Positions 18,357-26,989 of a DNA stretch of 64,000 bases are shown piece after piece. The notes beneath the pieces are model-generated. The model saw nothing but the letters and a program-made list of their open reading frames with translations. It searched no databases and was not told the origin of the DNA. Position 1 is the first letter of the stretch, and each line of letters begins with the position of its first letter. Location: NCBI GenBank assembly GCA_903904835.1, contig CAIVEI010000070.1:62001-126000 (forward strand), read 5' to 3'. This DNA comes from an uncultured Schlesneria sp. (GTDB lineage Bacteria; Planctomycetota; Planctomycetia; Planctomycetales; Planctomycetaceae). The translations under genes were made by a program, and so were the position numbers.

Positions 18357-18863
18357 ATGCTCAACGAAAACCTGGCCGTCGCGCCTTTTGAAAAACGTGA
18401 AGAAGGCGACGAAAAACATCAAAACAACGACGTAAATATGAAACAGTCGTCAGTCGTTGTTATGAGAACGGACGTGTTGATTGCGGAGGCCGATGCCAAA
18501 TTGTGCGTGGCTTACGAACGCATGCTTGCCGGATCGGGGCTGCTGATTGAAACCGCAGTCGATGGGCTCGACTGCTGGTCTAAGCTTCGAGCACGTTGCC
18601 CTGACGCATTGATGATTGACATGGATCTCCTCTGGGGAGGTAGCGATGGGGTTTTGGCTCGATTGCGGGAGGATTCGAATGTTGAGGTCCGCCCGGAAGT
18701 GTTTGTCACTGGTGATGAATCACCAGAAATCCTCTCGCGACGCGCCGGGGTCGCCGTCGGTCGGTGTTTCCAGAAGCCACTCGAAATGAGTGCGGTTCTC
18801 GATTCTATCTGCGATGCCTTTTCGTCCGAGGCTGAGATCGCGTTTTTAGGTGTTCGCGTTTGA
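18357..18863 (+). CDS. Receiver-domain response regulator (no output domain)
   Basis: 168 residues: an acidic ~30-residue N-terminal extension, then one CheY-like receiver domain. The phosphoacceptor Asp is in ALMIDMDLL, the Thr in FVTGDES and the Lys in CFQKPLEM. No output domain follows, so it would act by protein contact, as CheY and Spo0F do. No histidine kinase is in the window. It is the first gene after RNA element copy A and lies just before a SpoIIAA-like protein and an aldolase, with which it is probably co-transcribed. Confidence 0.8.
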   Translation: MLNENLAVAPFEKREEGDEKHQNNDVNMKQSSVVVMRTDVLIAEADAKLCVAYERMLAGSGLLIETAVDGLDCWSKLRARCPDALMIDMDLLWGGSDGVLARLREDSNVEVRPEVFVTGDESPEILSRRAGVAVGRCFQKPLEMSAVLDSICDAFSSEAEIAFLGVRV

Positions 18864-18915
18864 CGTTCAGCGAAGTACAGTCGGAGTGTTCCACTTTTGG
18901 GAATGGAGATTCAAT

Positions 18916-19293
18916 ATGCCTCTCGAATTTAACGAATTAGCCGAAGGAAAGATTCTGGTCGTGGAAGCAACGGGAACTCTTTCGAAAGCGGACTATGAGC
19001 AGTTTGTTCCGGAAACGGAACGGTTGATCAAAGAGTTTGGGAAAATTCGTGTCCTCTTTGAAATGCACGACTTCCGTGGTTGGGAAATGGCGGGGGTCTG
19101 GGAAGACATGAAATTTGATCTGAAGCATTTCCGTGACATCGAGCGTCTCGCCATCGTCGGAGAGAAGGCTTGGGAACATGGGATGACAGTTTTCTGCCGT
19201 CCGTTCACGACAGCCAAACTTCGGTATTTCGACAGTAGCAAAACGGAAGACGCCAACAACTGGATTGAAGAGGGAATCTCGCAACTTTCTTAG
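18916..19293 (+). CDS. SpoIIAA-like (STAS-related) protein
   Basis: 125 residues from the ATG at 18916, preceded by GGAG; the frame is open further upstream. The pattern of EFNELAEGKILVVEATGTLS, ALMEMHDFRGWE-like and IAIVGEKAWEHGM segments matches the SpoIIAA-like family (Pfam SpoIIAA-like), a lipid-binding-capable STAS relative. It lacks the phosphorylatable Ser context of true anti-anti-sigma factors, so partner switching should not be assumed. It lies between the receiver protein and the aldolase. Confidence 0.75.
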   Translation: MPLEFNELAEGKILVVEATGTLSKADYEQFVPETERLIKEFGKIRVLFEMHDFRGWEMAGVWEDMKFDLKHFRDIERLAIVGEKAWEHGMTVFCRPFTTAKLRYFDSSKTEDANNWIEEGISQLS

Positions 19294-19357
19294 ACATTTT
19301 CATCAAAAAAGGCGCAGTTTTGCTGGAATTCCCGAACTGGAAGTTGAACGATGCGAA

Positions 19358-20383
19358 ATGAATGAGGAAGAACTTTTTCGTACGGCGCGGCTGCTGGTTG
19401 CTGACCATAAGGGCTTGTTGGCAATGGATGAGAGCAATCCAACCTGCAATAAGCGGTTCGCCAGATTGGGAATCCCACAGACTGTTGAGGCGCGACGCGA
19501 CTATCGCGAGTTAATTGTGACGACGCCAGGTCTGTGCGAATCCATAAGTGGCGCGATTCTTTGCGACGAGACCATCCGTCAGAAGAAAAAAGATGGAACT
19601 CCCTTTGTCCAAGTCCTTTCCGAGGCGGGAATTATTCCAGGTATCAAGGTTGATTCAGGCGCCAAGGACATGGCGGGTCATCCCGGCGAAAAAGTCACTG
19701 AAGGATTAGACGATTTGCGGGACCGCGTCCGGGAGTACTCGCAAATGGGTGCTCGCTTTGCCAAGTGGCGAGCGGTGATCACGGTCAATGATCGTCTTCC
19801 TAGTAGAGGCTGTATCGAGGCAAATGCGCAAGCACTGGCTCGGTATGCGGCATTGTGCCAGGAACGCGGAATGGTTCCCATGATCGAGCCTGAAGTGCTG
19901 ATGGACGGCGATTACAGTCTGGAACGTTGCGTTGAAGTCACGGAGGAAGTTCTACGGACCGTATTCAACCAGCTTTATAGGCAGCGAGTGAATCTGCAAG
20001 GCATGATTCTAAAGCCCAATATGGTGCTTCCTGGTTTGAACTGCCCCAGTCAAGAAGATGTGAATGAGGTGGCAGATGCGACGGTGAATTGTCTTTTGCG
20101 AGCAGTTCCTGCTGCTGTTCCTGGAATTGCGTTTTTGTCAGGAGGCCAATCCTGCGAATTGGCCTCGGAACGTTTGAACGCAATGAATATGAGATTCAAG
20201 TCACGAATGCCTTGGGAACTGGCGTTTTCGTTTGCCCGAGCAATCCAGCAGCCCGCATTGGAAATCTGGCTGGGACAAGAAGCCAATACAATGGCGGCCC
20301 AGCAAGCTTTGCTCCATCGGGCCAGATGCAACAGCGCGGCTCGGAGGGGGGAATACCGTGCCGCGATGGAATTTGAACAGTGA
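19358..20383 (+). CDS. Class I fructose-bisphosphate aldolase
   Basis: 341 residues from the ATG at 19358; the frame is open upstream but homology begins at EEELFRTARLLVADHKGLLAMDES. This is the metal-independent class I enzyme: the Schiff-base Lys lies in MILKPNMVLPG and another active-site Lys in AKWRAVI; FLSGGQS binds the phosphate. It splits fructose 1,6-bisphosphate to two triose phosphates (EC 4.1.2.13). The usual C-terminal Tyr of animal enzymes is not seen. It closes the unit behind RNA element copy A, overlapping in position the end of the SpoIIAA-like gene region. Confidence 0.93.
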   Translation: MNEEELFRTARLLVADHKGLLAMDESNPTCNKRFARLGIPQTVEARRDYRELIVTTPGLCESISGAILCDETIRQKKKDGTPFVQVLSEAGIIPGIKVDSGAKDMAGHPGEKVTEGLDDLRDRVREYSQMGARFAKWRAVITVNDRLPSRGCIEANAQALARYAALCQERGMVPMIEPEVLMDGDYSLERCVEVTEEVLRTVFNQLYRQRVNLQGMILKPNMVLPGLNCPSQEDVNEVADATVNCLLRAVPAAVPGIAFLSGGQSCELASERLNAMNMRFKSRMPWELAFSFARAIQQPALEIWLGQEANTMAAQQALLHRARCNSAARRGEYRAAMEFEQ

Positions 20384-20530
20384 AACAGGTCCGCAACACG
20401 GAGCGTCGGCTGTCGGGTTCGTGGGCAACCGATGGAAAAATGTGCATCGTCAAATATTTTATAGCAATTGCGAATCAACAGACCAAACGCTGTAGTTTTT
20501 CTACAGGTAGTAGATAACGTCAAAAGCATT

Positions 20531-20673
20531 GGAAGGCTACTGTCGAAAGACTGCCTTTCAAAAGCGACGGAAAACTAAATAAAGAGCACTTCGGCGTTAG
20601 CCGGGAAGCTAGTTAGTAAGTGAGACGACGCGATGTAACACCTCAGGGTGTTGTGTCGCGTCGGCTTTTTTTT
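20531..20673 (+). promoter_or_regulatory. Repeated RNA attenuator element, copy B
   Basis: The 5' hairpin AAGGC ... GCCTT (20532-20558) is capped by GTC-GAAA-GAC. It is followed by CGACGGAAAACTAAATAAAG, a hairpin (AGC ... TTCGGC-GTTA-GCCGGG ... GCT), AGTTAGTAAGTGAGACG and a terminator with stem GACGCGA/TCGCGTC, a perfect inner AACACC/GGTGTT and eight T. ACTAA before and TTAGT after the middle hairpin can pair, enclosing it. The gene at 20867 starts 195 bp downstream. Confidence 0.75.
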
Positions 20674-20866
20674 CGGCTCAGGTGGCCAACTGAAAAGTCG
20701 ACAACTGTTTGAGATCCAGCGGCGTATACATAATCACATCCGACGACCTGACAAAACAGCAAGTCGCTCGTGATCTTGTAACCGCATCGCCGCATTCGAT
20801 CTCATTTCTCAGGTATGTTGCCCGAGAAATGAATAGCCCAGTGATTTTGAGTTAGGAGATTTGTTC

Positions 20867-21679
20867 ATGAGACGCGAAATGTTCGGTTCGTTAGCGGCGT
20901 TGGCGCTCTTCACGGTGACCGCTGTGGTAGCGGACGACGTAAAGGGAAAAAACAGCAAAGACAAGGCAACGATTGCCAAGGTCGATGCCAAGAAGGGTAC
21001 TGTCGCGGTGACGACAAAAGATGAGAAGGGGAATTCCGTCGAGAAGACGTTGCACCTCGCAGACGGAGCACATTATGAGGATAGCGATGGTAAGTCGGCC
21101 AAGATCGATGCCTTCGGGGTGGGAGACCATGTCCGCATCACGGAAAAGGATGGCAAGATCTCGGAACTAAAGAAATGTCTGAATCGTACCTGCGCGACAA
21201 TCACTAAAGTCGATGCTAAGGACAGCACGGTCGCCGTGACGATGAAGGACAAAGATGGAAAAGAAGTCGAAAAGACGATGAAACTTGCGGAAGGAGCGAC
21301 GTACTTCGACAACGCTGGAAAGCCATCGAAAATCGACTCTTTTAAAATGGGAGATCACGTCCTTTTCTCAGAGAAAGACGGAAAAATCACCGAACTGAAA
21401 AAAGGGGTTGAACATTCCAAAGCTAAGATCACCAAAGTCGATGCTAATAAAGGTACTGTCAGCGCAATGGTGAAAGCCCCCAATGGCGATGACGCCGAAA
21501 GGATCTTCTTCCTTACAGACGACATCGAATATATTGACGACGCTGGAGACGTCGCGACTTTTGAAGTCTTTCAGTCGGGCGACGAAGTTCTGATCTTTGA
21601 AAGCGAAGGCAAAATCAAGGAATTGAACAAGGACAAAACGCCGAAGAAAACAGCCGACAAAAAAGTCAGCGTCAAGTAA
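20867..21679 (+). CDS. Secreted protein with three internal repeats
   Basis: 270 residues from the ATG at 20867, preceded by AGGAG. A signal peptide ([20 protein letters not shown], cleavage near VVA) is followed by three tandem ~78-residue repeats, each opening with TI-KVDAK-GTVAV and closing with GKISELKK. The repeats are rich in Lys and Asp and predicted beta, with an OB-like rhythm. The same module opens the PQQ protein at 52867. The function is unknown; the third repeat is the most diverged. It is the first gene after RNA element copy B. Confidence 0.75.
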   Translation: MRREMFGSLAALALFTVTAVVADDVKGKNSKDKATIAKVDAKKGTVAVTTKDEKGNSVEKTLHLADGAHYEDSDGKSAKIDAFGVGDHVRITEKDGKISELKKCLNRTCATITKVDAKDSTVAVTMKDKDGKEVEKTMKLAEGATYFDNAGKPSKIDSFKMGDHVLFSEKDGKITELKKGVEHSKAKITKVDANKGTVSAMVKAPNGDDAERIFFLTDDIEYIDDAGDVATFEVFQSGDEVLIFESEGKIKELNKDKTPKKTADKKVSVK

Positions 21680-21684
21680 TCGTT

Positions 21685-22008
21685 GTGATGCACCGACAAA
21701 ACCTTCGAAAACAACGGTCATTGCCGAAGTTTGCGGGGTTCTGTCGGGCATTTTTCTTAGGCGCGTCCATCGCCGCGAACAAAGTTTCTGGTGTGCGTGC
21801 CGGACTGATTCACGATGTCTTCTCCGCCCATCAGGGCGTCGAGGATGACGACATGAATATTTGTGGTCTAGGTGGGAAAGTGATCGGGTCTGCGCTCGCC
21901 TGGGAACTTATCGAGACATTTCTCACCGCCCACTTCAGCAATGAAGAGCGCCACATTCGTCGTCTGGCAAAAGTCCAGGCACTGGGGAAGCAGTATGCTG
22001 CGTCGTGA
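21685..22008 (+). pseudogene. rpiB remnant (ribose-5-phosphate isomerase B, N-terminus lost)
   Basis: From about 21763 the translation is clearly the C-terminal half of RpiB ([20 protein letters not shown], then [18 protein letters not shown] and [11 protein letters not shown]). The N-terminal ~65 residues, including the SDHAGF nucleotide-like start and the catalytic Cys region (normally CGTGIG before SIAANK), are missing, and the 25 codons before the match do not resemble the family. RpiB converts ribose 5-phosphate and ribulose 5-phosphate. This copy cannot be active. Its place next to zwf and aldolase shows that a fuller pentose phosphate set once stood here. Confidence 0.75.
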
Positions 22009-22191
22009 GGAAACTCCCGTTTTTTTGCTTGCGGAATACGCAAGAGCGAAGTCCTTCCCCATCGCCGTACTCGAAGCAGTCCAATCCGTGAAATTCATGC
22101 TTGAGACTGGCGATTCGTGGAATTCGAACCGGTCATTCTATGAACCCTGAATTGCGTCGAGTGTTCACCCAACGAACGACTGCGTTCAAAA

Positions 22192-24060
22192 TCAAGTCCC
22201 ACATGGTACCGGTTGAATCTTGATGAGATTTCGAATCTGTTCATGTGCGTCGGCTAACGTCGTAACCACATGAGTCGTCTTGCTATCACCGATTTGCTCT
22301 TTTGCTTTATTCAGTTCGCCGGGTGCGTCCCACAATCCAACGACCAGATGCACTTCCGGGTAGCGTCGACGAAGTCGCAGACACAGATTGCGGGCACGGA
22401 TCACAACGGAAGGGGGCGTGGCTGAGATACAGATCACAACCGGTTTGCGCTGCTCGACGAGATCAACCAGGTCTTTCGATGGGGTTGTCGCGGGGGTAGA
22501 CTCGATCATGTAACCGGGGATTTCCAGGGTTTGGGCCAGCATCGTTCCGGCGATTTCATCTGCCGTGTCGTGTGCGGGCAAGCAGAGAATGCACTGATTT
22601 GGTGGCGAACTGGTATCACCCGAAAGAGTGGGGTCTACGACAATTTCTTTCGTGTTCTGAATAATCTCTTTCTCGTTCAACTCCCGCTGCCGCTCATCCT
22701 GCTCTTGAATCATTTCTTTCAGGCTTTGCAGAATGAACAAGTGTCGTTCTTCGCTGAGTTCGCCACGATGCCAATTTGTTTCAGCCTCGACTAACACCGG
22801 GATCAACACCGTGTCGTAGACTTCGATCAGACGCTTCAGTTCAAGGTTTTCTTCGAACAATTCCGTCGCCTCCTCACGGTCCCCTGCAACCAGCCGCTGA
22901 TAGACTCGCTTCTTCGGCTCAAACACCGGCTCGTTACCGAGCAGCGTGTCCAAGAACGATAGCTGGGGAACATGTTTGCCAATCACGAGCAGGCAGACGG
23001 TCAATGGGGTTGCCAGTAACAGCCCGGTGACGCCCCACAGCCATGTCCACAGGACGGCTGCCAACAACACCGCCACCGCCGATACTCCCGTGTTCTTGCC
23101 ATATAACCAAGGCTCAATGACGTTCCCGCTCACGAATTCCAGAACCACAAACAAACCTATTGTCAGGCTCGGCGCCATCCAGTTCGTAGAAATCGCCATC
23201 GACAAACCAACCGGCATCAGAGCGGCAATCCAGGCGCCGAGGTACGGAACAAACTTGAGTGTTGTGGTCAGAATTCCCCACAGAACTGCGTTCGGTACTC
23301 CGATCAAATAGAGTCCCACCCCCGCTGCCGTGCCGAAAGTCACATTGACCAGCAATTGCATCGAGAGATAACGACTGACCCGTGTACTGGCATCTTCCAG
23401 CATTTGGGTGGTTTGCGTGACTTGCCCTTGGCCCACCAGGCGGATGAATCGATCGCGCAGGTCATCACGCCGAATCAGAAAGAAGACGACAAGAATGACA
23501 ACCATACCCGTTGAGCCCAACGACTCGAGCAGTGTCCCGAACATTCCGCCAAAGATTTGTACCGGGCTCATTGGTGGTGTAATCACCCGAACGGCGAAGG
23601 GCCACTCGTCGGTTCCCTGTGGCTCGTGAGCTGGTTCCGACAGGTTCTCAGTCATTTTCTCCGCTGTTCTCGTGACCTGGCTCAGCAGGGCGCTGAACTG
23701 GGCGTTTGCCGAGTGCAACTTCGCTGCCAGATTCTTTTGATAGCCAGGTACTTTGGGGGCCAGATCCGTCATCTGAACCACGACCGTCCATCCGGCTGCA
23801 CCCAGGATCGTGAAACCCACGATTGCAGTGATAAGTACCGACGGAATGCGGCCGAGTCTGCGCCGCTCCAACCACTCACAAACTGGGCTTAACATGAAGC
23901 TCAACAGCACGGCCAATGTCAAAGGTGCCAGAACGCTTTTGGCCAGGTAAAGTGCCGCAACGACCACGGCGACCGACGCCAGCATCCAGGCTGATTTGGC
24001 AAATTGGTCAGACTGTTGCATAAGAAGTTGTTCCAACGATTTCAAACGATTTGACCACAT
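22192..24060 (-). CDS. AI-2E-family permease with C-terminal B12-binding-like domain
   Basis: 622 residues. The first ~370 form an AI-2E transporter (PerM/TqsA family) domain with about eight membrane helices, including YLAKSVLAPLTLAVLLSFML and GLYLIGVPNAVLWGIL. A helical linker (~400-480, rich in Glu and Leu) leads to a soluble domain (~490-615) that resembles a cobalamin-binding-type Rossmann domain (LVDLVEQRKPVVICIS, then VHLVVGLWDAP). The DxHxxG cobalamin motif is not present, so ligand binding is uncertain. The fusion is longer than usual for the family (about 350). A 31-residue membrane peptide gene lies 7 bp upstream. Confidence 0.85.
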   Translation of the reverse strand: MWSNRLKSLEQLLMQQSDQFAKSAWMLASVAVVVAALYLAKSVLAPLTLAVLLSFMLSPVCEWLERRRLGRIPSVLITAIVGFTILGAAGWTVVVQMTDLAPKVPGYQKNLAAKLHSANAQFSALLSQVTRTAEKMTENLSEPAHEPQGTDEWPFAVRVITPPMSPVQIFGGMFGTLLESLGSTGMVVILVVFFLIRRDDLRDRFIRLVGQGQVTQTTQMLEDASTRVSRYLSMQLLVNVTFGTAAGVGLYLIGVPNAVLWGILTTTLKFVPYLGAWIAALMPVGLSMAISTNWMAPSLTIGLFVVLEFVSGNVIEPWLYGKNTGVSAVAVLLAAVLWTWLWGVTGLLLATPLTVCLLVIGKHVPQLSFLDTLLGNEPVFEPKKRVYQRLVAGDREEATELFEENLELKRLIEVYDTVLIPVLVEAETNWHRGELSEERHLFILQSLKEMIQEQDERQRELNEKEIIQNTKEIVVDPTLSGDTSSPPNQCILCLPAHDTADEIAGTMLAQTLEIPGYMIESTPATTPSKDLVDLVEQRKPVVICISATPPSVVIRARNLCLRLRRRYPEVHLVVGLWDAPGELNKAKEQIGDSKTTHVVTTLADAHEQIRNLIKIQPVPCGT

Positions 24061-24067
24061 GCCGTCG

Positions 24068-24163
24068 CTAGTCGACTCGGCGTCCTGAAAGAAGCTGCAG
24101 GACCAACATCACGACGGCAACTACCAATAGAAAACAAACGATGCAGCGGATTGAGTCTCCCAT
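24068..24163 (-). CDS. 31-residue single-helix membrane peptide
   Basis: Reading the minus strand from the ATG at 24163 gives MGDSIRCIV, a hydrophobic helix (CFLLVVAVVMLVLQLL) and the basic end SGRRVD, then a stop 7 nt before the start of the AI-2E-type permease. Such a short helix with basic tail next to a transporter is a common layout for small accessory membrane proteins. The ribosome site (AAGG) is close to the ATG, so translation strength is uncertain. Confidence 0.45.
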   Translation of the reverse strand: MGDSIRCIVCFLLVVAVVMLVLQLLSGRRVD

Positions 24164-24229
24164 TGCCTTATTCTGTTTCGATGTCACGAAAACAACGCAT
24201 ATTCAAAGTGAAATTTGCCGATGATGTCA

Positions 24230-25051
24230 TCATCGACTGTCGACCGTAACGGCGTTCTCTTGCGTCATGCGAACGGTATAGCTGGCTCCATTGGTCGGGC
24301 GAAATTCTTTCCTGTCAGCTTCCGTGCCACTCGTTTTCGCGTCCCAGGTAAAAAGTAGAACTGGAGGACGACTACGCTCGTAAGTAATCGTTTCTCGAGG
24401 GTTGACAACACACGCCTGCCCATCGATTGTATATTTCACAGGCGTGTCGATCCGATCGGATACCTTGAATGTGATCATTGCCGATTGAGGACGTCCAAAG
24501 TCCTGAACGGCATAGTATCGTCCCGTGCGACTGCTGCGAGCCAAACCGATACCAATGTCCTGCACATCAGGGTCCAGCAAGTTTCTGCGGTGTCCGGGTG
24601 AGTTCTCCCAGCCGACGACACAATCGCCTGCCAACGATTCGGCGGTGAAGCCATCCGAATCGTATTCGTATGCGAGGTTTTCCAGGACGATGCAGTGTTT
24701 GTAACCCGCCTTGGCAGTTCTGTCCCATGGCTCCTTACCATCGGCCGTATGGCTGAATTTGTCGGTACTTGCCAGGTACTCCGCAAAGGATTTGGCGGAA
24801 ACGGCCAGCTCAGAATTCCATTTCAACGCCCCACGCTTCTCTTGGGTTCGAAACTTATTCGTCCCCGAGAAAATCTGCTGTTCGACACGTTTCAGGTCCA
24901 CTGCAGGATTTGCTTCGGTGATGGGGCCATTACCCGGATCGACACTTTCGGTATGGAACTCTTGGATCTTCTGCCCGTAGGCAGTTGTCTGGCCGACGAC
25001 GCATACAGCCATGAGAAAGCCCCCCGACAACAAATATGTATGACGTGACAA
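24230..25051 (-). CDS. CAP-domain (SCP/PR1-like) secreted protein
   Basis: The frame is open from an ATG at 25099, but a TTG at 25051 has GGAG 7 nt upstream and gives a proper signal peptide (SRHTYLLSGGFLMAVCVVGQ, cleavage near TTAYG), so it is preferred: 273 residues. A CAP domain follows (~70-200): NKFRTQEKRGALKWNSELA, FSHTADG with a site His, ENLAY and GHRRNLLDP with the second His. Bacterial CAP proteins are exported and often act on the cell surface, though activity is rarely known. The C-terminal ~75 residues are beta-rich and unassigned. RNA element copy D lies upstream. Confidence 0.8.
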   Translation of the reverse strand: MSRHTYLLSGGFLMAVCVVGQTTAYGQKIQEFHTESVDPGNGPITEANPAVDLKRVEQQIFSGTNKFRTQEKRGALKWNSELAVSAKSFAEYLASTDKFSHTADGKEPWDRTAKAGYKHCIVLENLAYEYDSDGFTAESLAGDCVVGWENSPGHRRNLLDPDVQDIGIGLARSSRTGRYYAVQDFGRPQSAMITFKVSDRIDTPVKYTIDGQACVVNPRETITYERSRPPVLLFTWDAKTSGTEADRKEFRPTNGASYTVRMTQENAVTVDSR

Positions 25052-25243
25052 GATCCACTCCTGCTTCGCTGTTGATTGTGCCGTAAATATGAGAGTCATG
25101 AGCCATGGGATGTCATTGCTCGTTTCTTGGGATTGCCGGCATCGAAACGAGTGACTTTCGTCAGCATCGTCGCGGCCCGACTGTTGGCATTCATCATTTT
25201 GAGGTCATTCATCGGGTTCTCTTTTCCGATTCAGTGCGAAAAT

Positions 25244-25368
25244 AAAAAAGCCGGCGTGGACAAACACCCTGAGGTGATCTTCCACGCCGGCTTACAGTTA
25301 ATGAGCCCCCTGATACGACCAGGTTGCCCTTTAGTTAGTCATCCGACAACGTTTAACGACACTGAGAG
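25244..25368 (-). promoter_or_regulatory. Repeated RNA attenuator element, copy D
   Basis: On the minus strand: GTCGGATGACTAACTAAAG, hairpin GGGC-AA-CCTG ... CAGG-GG-GCTC, then TTAACTGTAAGCC and a terminator at 25248-25293. Its 13-bp perfect stem (AAGCCGGCGTGGA and complement) differs from the other copies by paired changes, has an inner CACC/GGTG and ends in six T. It precedes the CAP protein gene by about 195 bp (to the TTG start). Confidence 0.75.
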
Positions 25369-25640
25369 TGGCACTGACATTAGGCTGACCAGTCCCCCTT
25401 CGTGCGACTCCATCGTACGGGCTCTCGCTGGGAAAGCAAAGGGAGAAGACTTAATGTATGCCGCGGCAGCAGCTTAATGTCGCTGAATACAACGCATGAA
25501 GGCCGAAAGGCTCCACTACAAAAACGGGCAGGCGCATCCAGTCGGTTCGACTCCTGCTGTTCTCTCATTGAAAAGGGGCTCATTGCTATTCTGAATGAAT
25601 GTGGTAGCTTGATTGGCATGACGAAGTAGATTGCAATGCT

Positions 25641-25762
25641 CGCCTTTCGATGACGACGGACGACTGAATAAATAGCAGCCCGGCCCTGACCGAGACGCTT
25701 GTTAGCAAGTAAGCCGACGCGATGGGATACCTTGATGGTGTTCCGTCGCGTCGGCTTTTTTT
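25641..25762 (+). promoter_or_regulatory. Repeated RNA attenuator element, copy C
   Basis: GCCTTTCGATGACGACGG and GACTGAATAAATAGC are followed by a hairpin (AGC ... CCCGG/CCGAG with one mismatch ... GCT), GTTAGCAAGTAAGCC and a terminator at 25711-25762. The stem AAGCCGACGCGA/TCGCGTCGGCTT is perfect and ends in seven T. The DevCAB-like operon starts 82 bp downstream. Confidence 0.75.
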
Positions 25763-25843
25763 GGTGATCGATGCATGTGGCATTGTCAGAATACGTTCGT
25801 TCAATTAAGAACGGACATTCAAAATCAATGGATTTGAGAAGCC

Positions 25844-26989
25844 ATGTATTGGATCGCGTTGAAAATGTTGACCGGAGATCCCAGTAAATACCTGGCGATC
25901 ATTTTTGGAATTACGTTCTCGTGTGTGTTGATTGCCGAGCAGAGCGCGATGTTCTGCGGAATTATGATGCGCACCACCAGCCAGATTCGCGACGTACACG
26001 ACGCCGACATTTGGGTCATGAATCCCAATGTGCGTTACATTGATGATCTGAAGGCGATTGCGGACACATCCGACCTACGCGTTCGTGGAGTGCCCGGTGT
26101 TGCCTGGGCTGTGCCGTTTTATAAGGGAGCAGCGCAGATTCAATTACCGTCAGGCGTATATCAGGGGGCGATTATGTTCGGCATTGATGATGCCACGCTT
26201 GTCGGCGGTCCTCAACAAAAACAAATGCTGTTGGGAAAGATTGGCGACCTGCAACTTCCGGATGCTGTGATTATTGACGAGGCGGGGTTCCATCAGCTTT
26301 GGCCGAACGAACCTCTGAAGCTAGGAAAGACCTTCGAAATGAACGACTGTCGAGCGATTGTCGTCGGCATCTTCCGGGCGTCGTTAACGTTTTCGACTCA
26401 ACCAATCATCTTCACGCGATTTAGCGAAGCGAGATTATTTGTCCCACAGTATCGACGAAGCCTCACGTTCGTGCTGGCAAGCTGTGCTGCGGGAGAATCG
26501 CCGGAAGTGGTGGCCGAACGAATCCAGAAGCAAACTCGGATGAAAGCTCTGACGCAGGATCAGTTCTGTTGGCTGACGATTTTTTACTACCTGGAACACA
26601 CCGGGATTCCTATGAATTTCGGAACGACCGTGCTGCTGGGATTCATTGTTGGTTGTGCGATCGCGGGTCAGACGTTTTACTTGTTTACGATCGAAAATTT
26701 GCGTCAGCTTGGAACTTTGAAAGCCTTGGGGATGCGCGACTCGGTCCTCATCCGCATGATCTTTATGCAGGCTTTGAATGTCGGGATAATCGGCTATTGT
26801 CTGGGAATCGGATTTGCAACGTTGATCGGAGTGACGATGCAAAGCATTCGTCCAATTCTGTCATTCTTTCTTCCCTGGCAAGTGTTAGCGCTCACTGCAT
26901 TTGCCGTTCTGGTTATCGTGATGGTCGCGAGTTTGATTAGCATCAGACGAGTTGTCACCCTCGAACCCGCCATTGTATTTCAGTCATGA
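25844..26989 (+). CDS. ABC transporter permease, DevC/FtsX-type
   Basis: 381 residues. One N-terminal membrane helix (about 17-37), a ~210-residue extracytoplasmic domain (DADIWVMNPNVRYIDD...) and three C-terminal helices (about 262-282, 310-335, 345-365) give the FtsX/MacB-type layout; the sequence is closest in style to DevC permeases. It would form a complex with the next two genes to export a lipid or other amphiphile across the envelope. The stop overlaps the ATPase start (ATGA). The operon follows RNA element copy C. Confidence 0.88.
   Translation: MYWIALKMLTGDPSKYLAIIFGITFSCVLIAEQSAMFCGIMMRTTSQIRDVHDADIWVMNPNVRYIDDLKAIADTSDLRVRGVPGVAWAVPFYKGAAQIQLPSGVYQGAIMFGIDDATLVGGPQQKQMLLGKIGDLQLPDAVIIDEAGFHQLWPNEPLKLGKTFEMNDCRAIVVGIFRASLTFSTQPIIFTRFSEARLFVPQYRRSLTFVLASCAAGESPEVVAERIQKQTRMKALTQDQFCWLTIFYYLEHTGIPMNFGTTVLLGFIVGCAIAGQTFYLFTIENLRQLGTLKALGMRDSVLIRMIFMQALNVGIIGYCLGIGFATLIGVTMQSIRPILSFFLPWQVLALTAFAVLVIVMVASLISIRRVVTLEPAIVFQS

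Noticed and set aside
22020-22190. Antisense or small RNA between the rpiB remnant and the permease gene
   Set aside because: No hairpin with T tract and no copy of the repeated element; nothing to support a gene.
10538-25762. Explaining the six terminator-bearing elements as a transposon family
   Set aside because: They have no terminal repeats or target duplications that I can see. All six point into a gene, and their stems change in a paired way, which fits RNA selection better than recent transposition.
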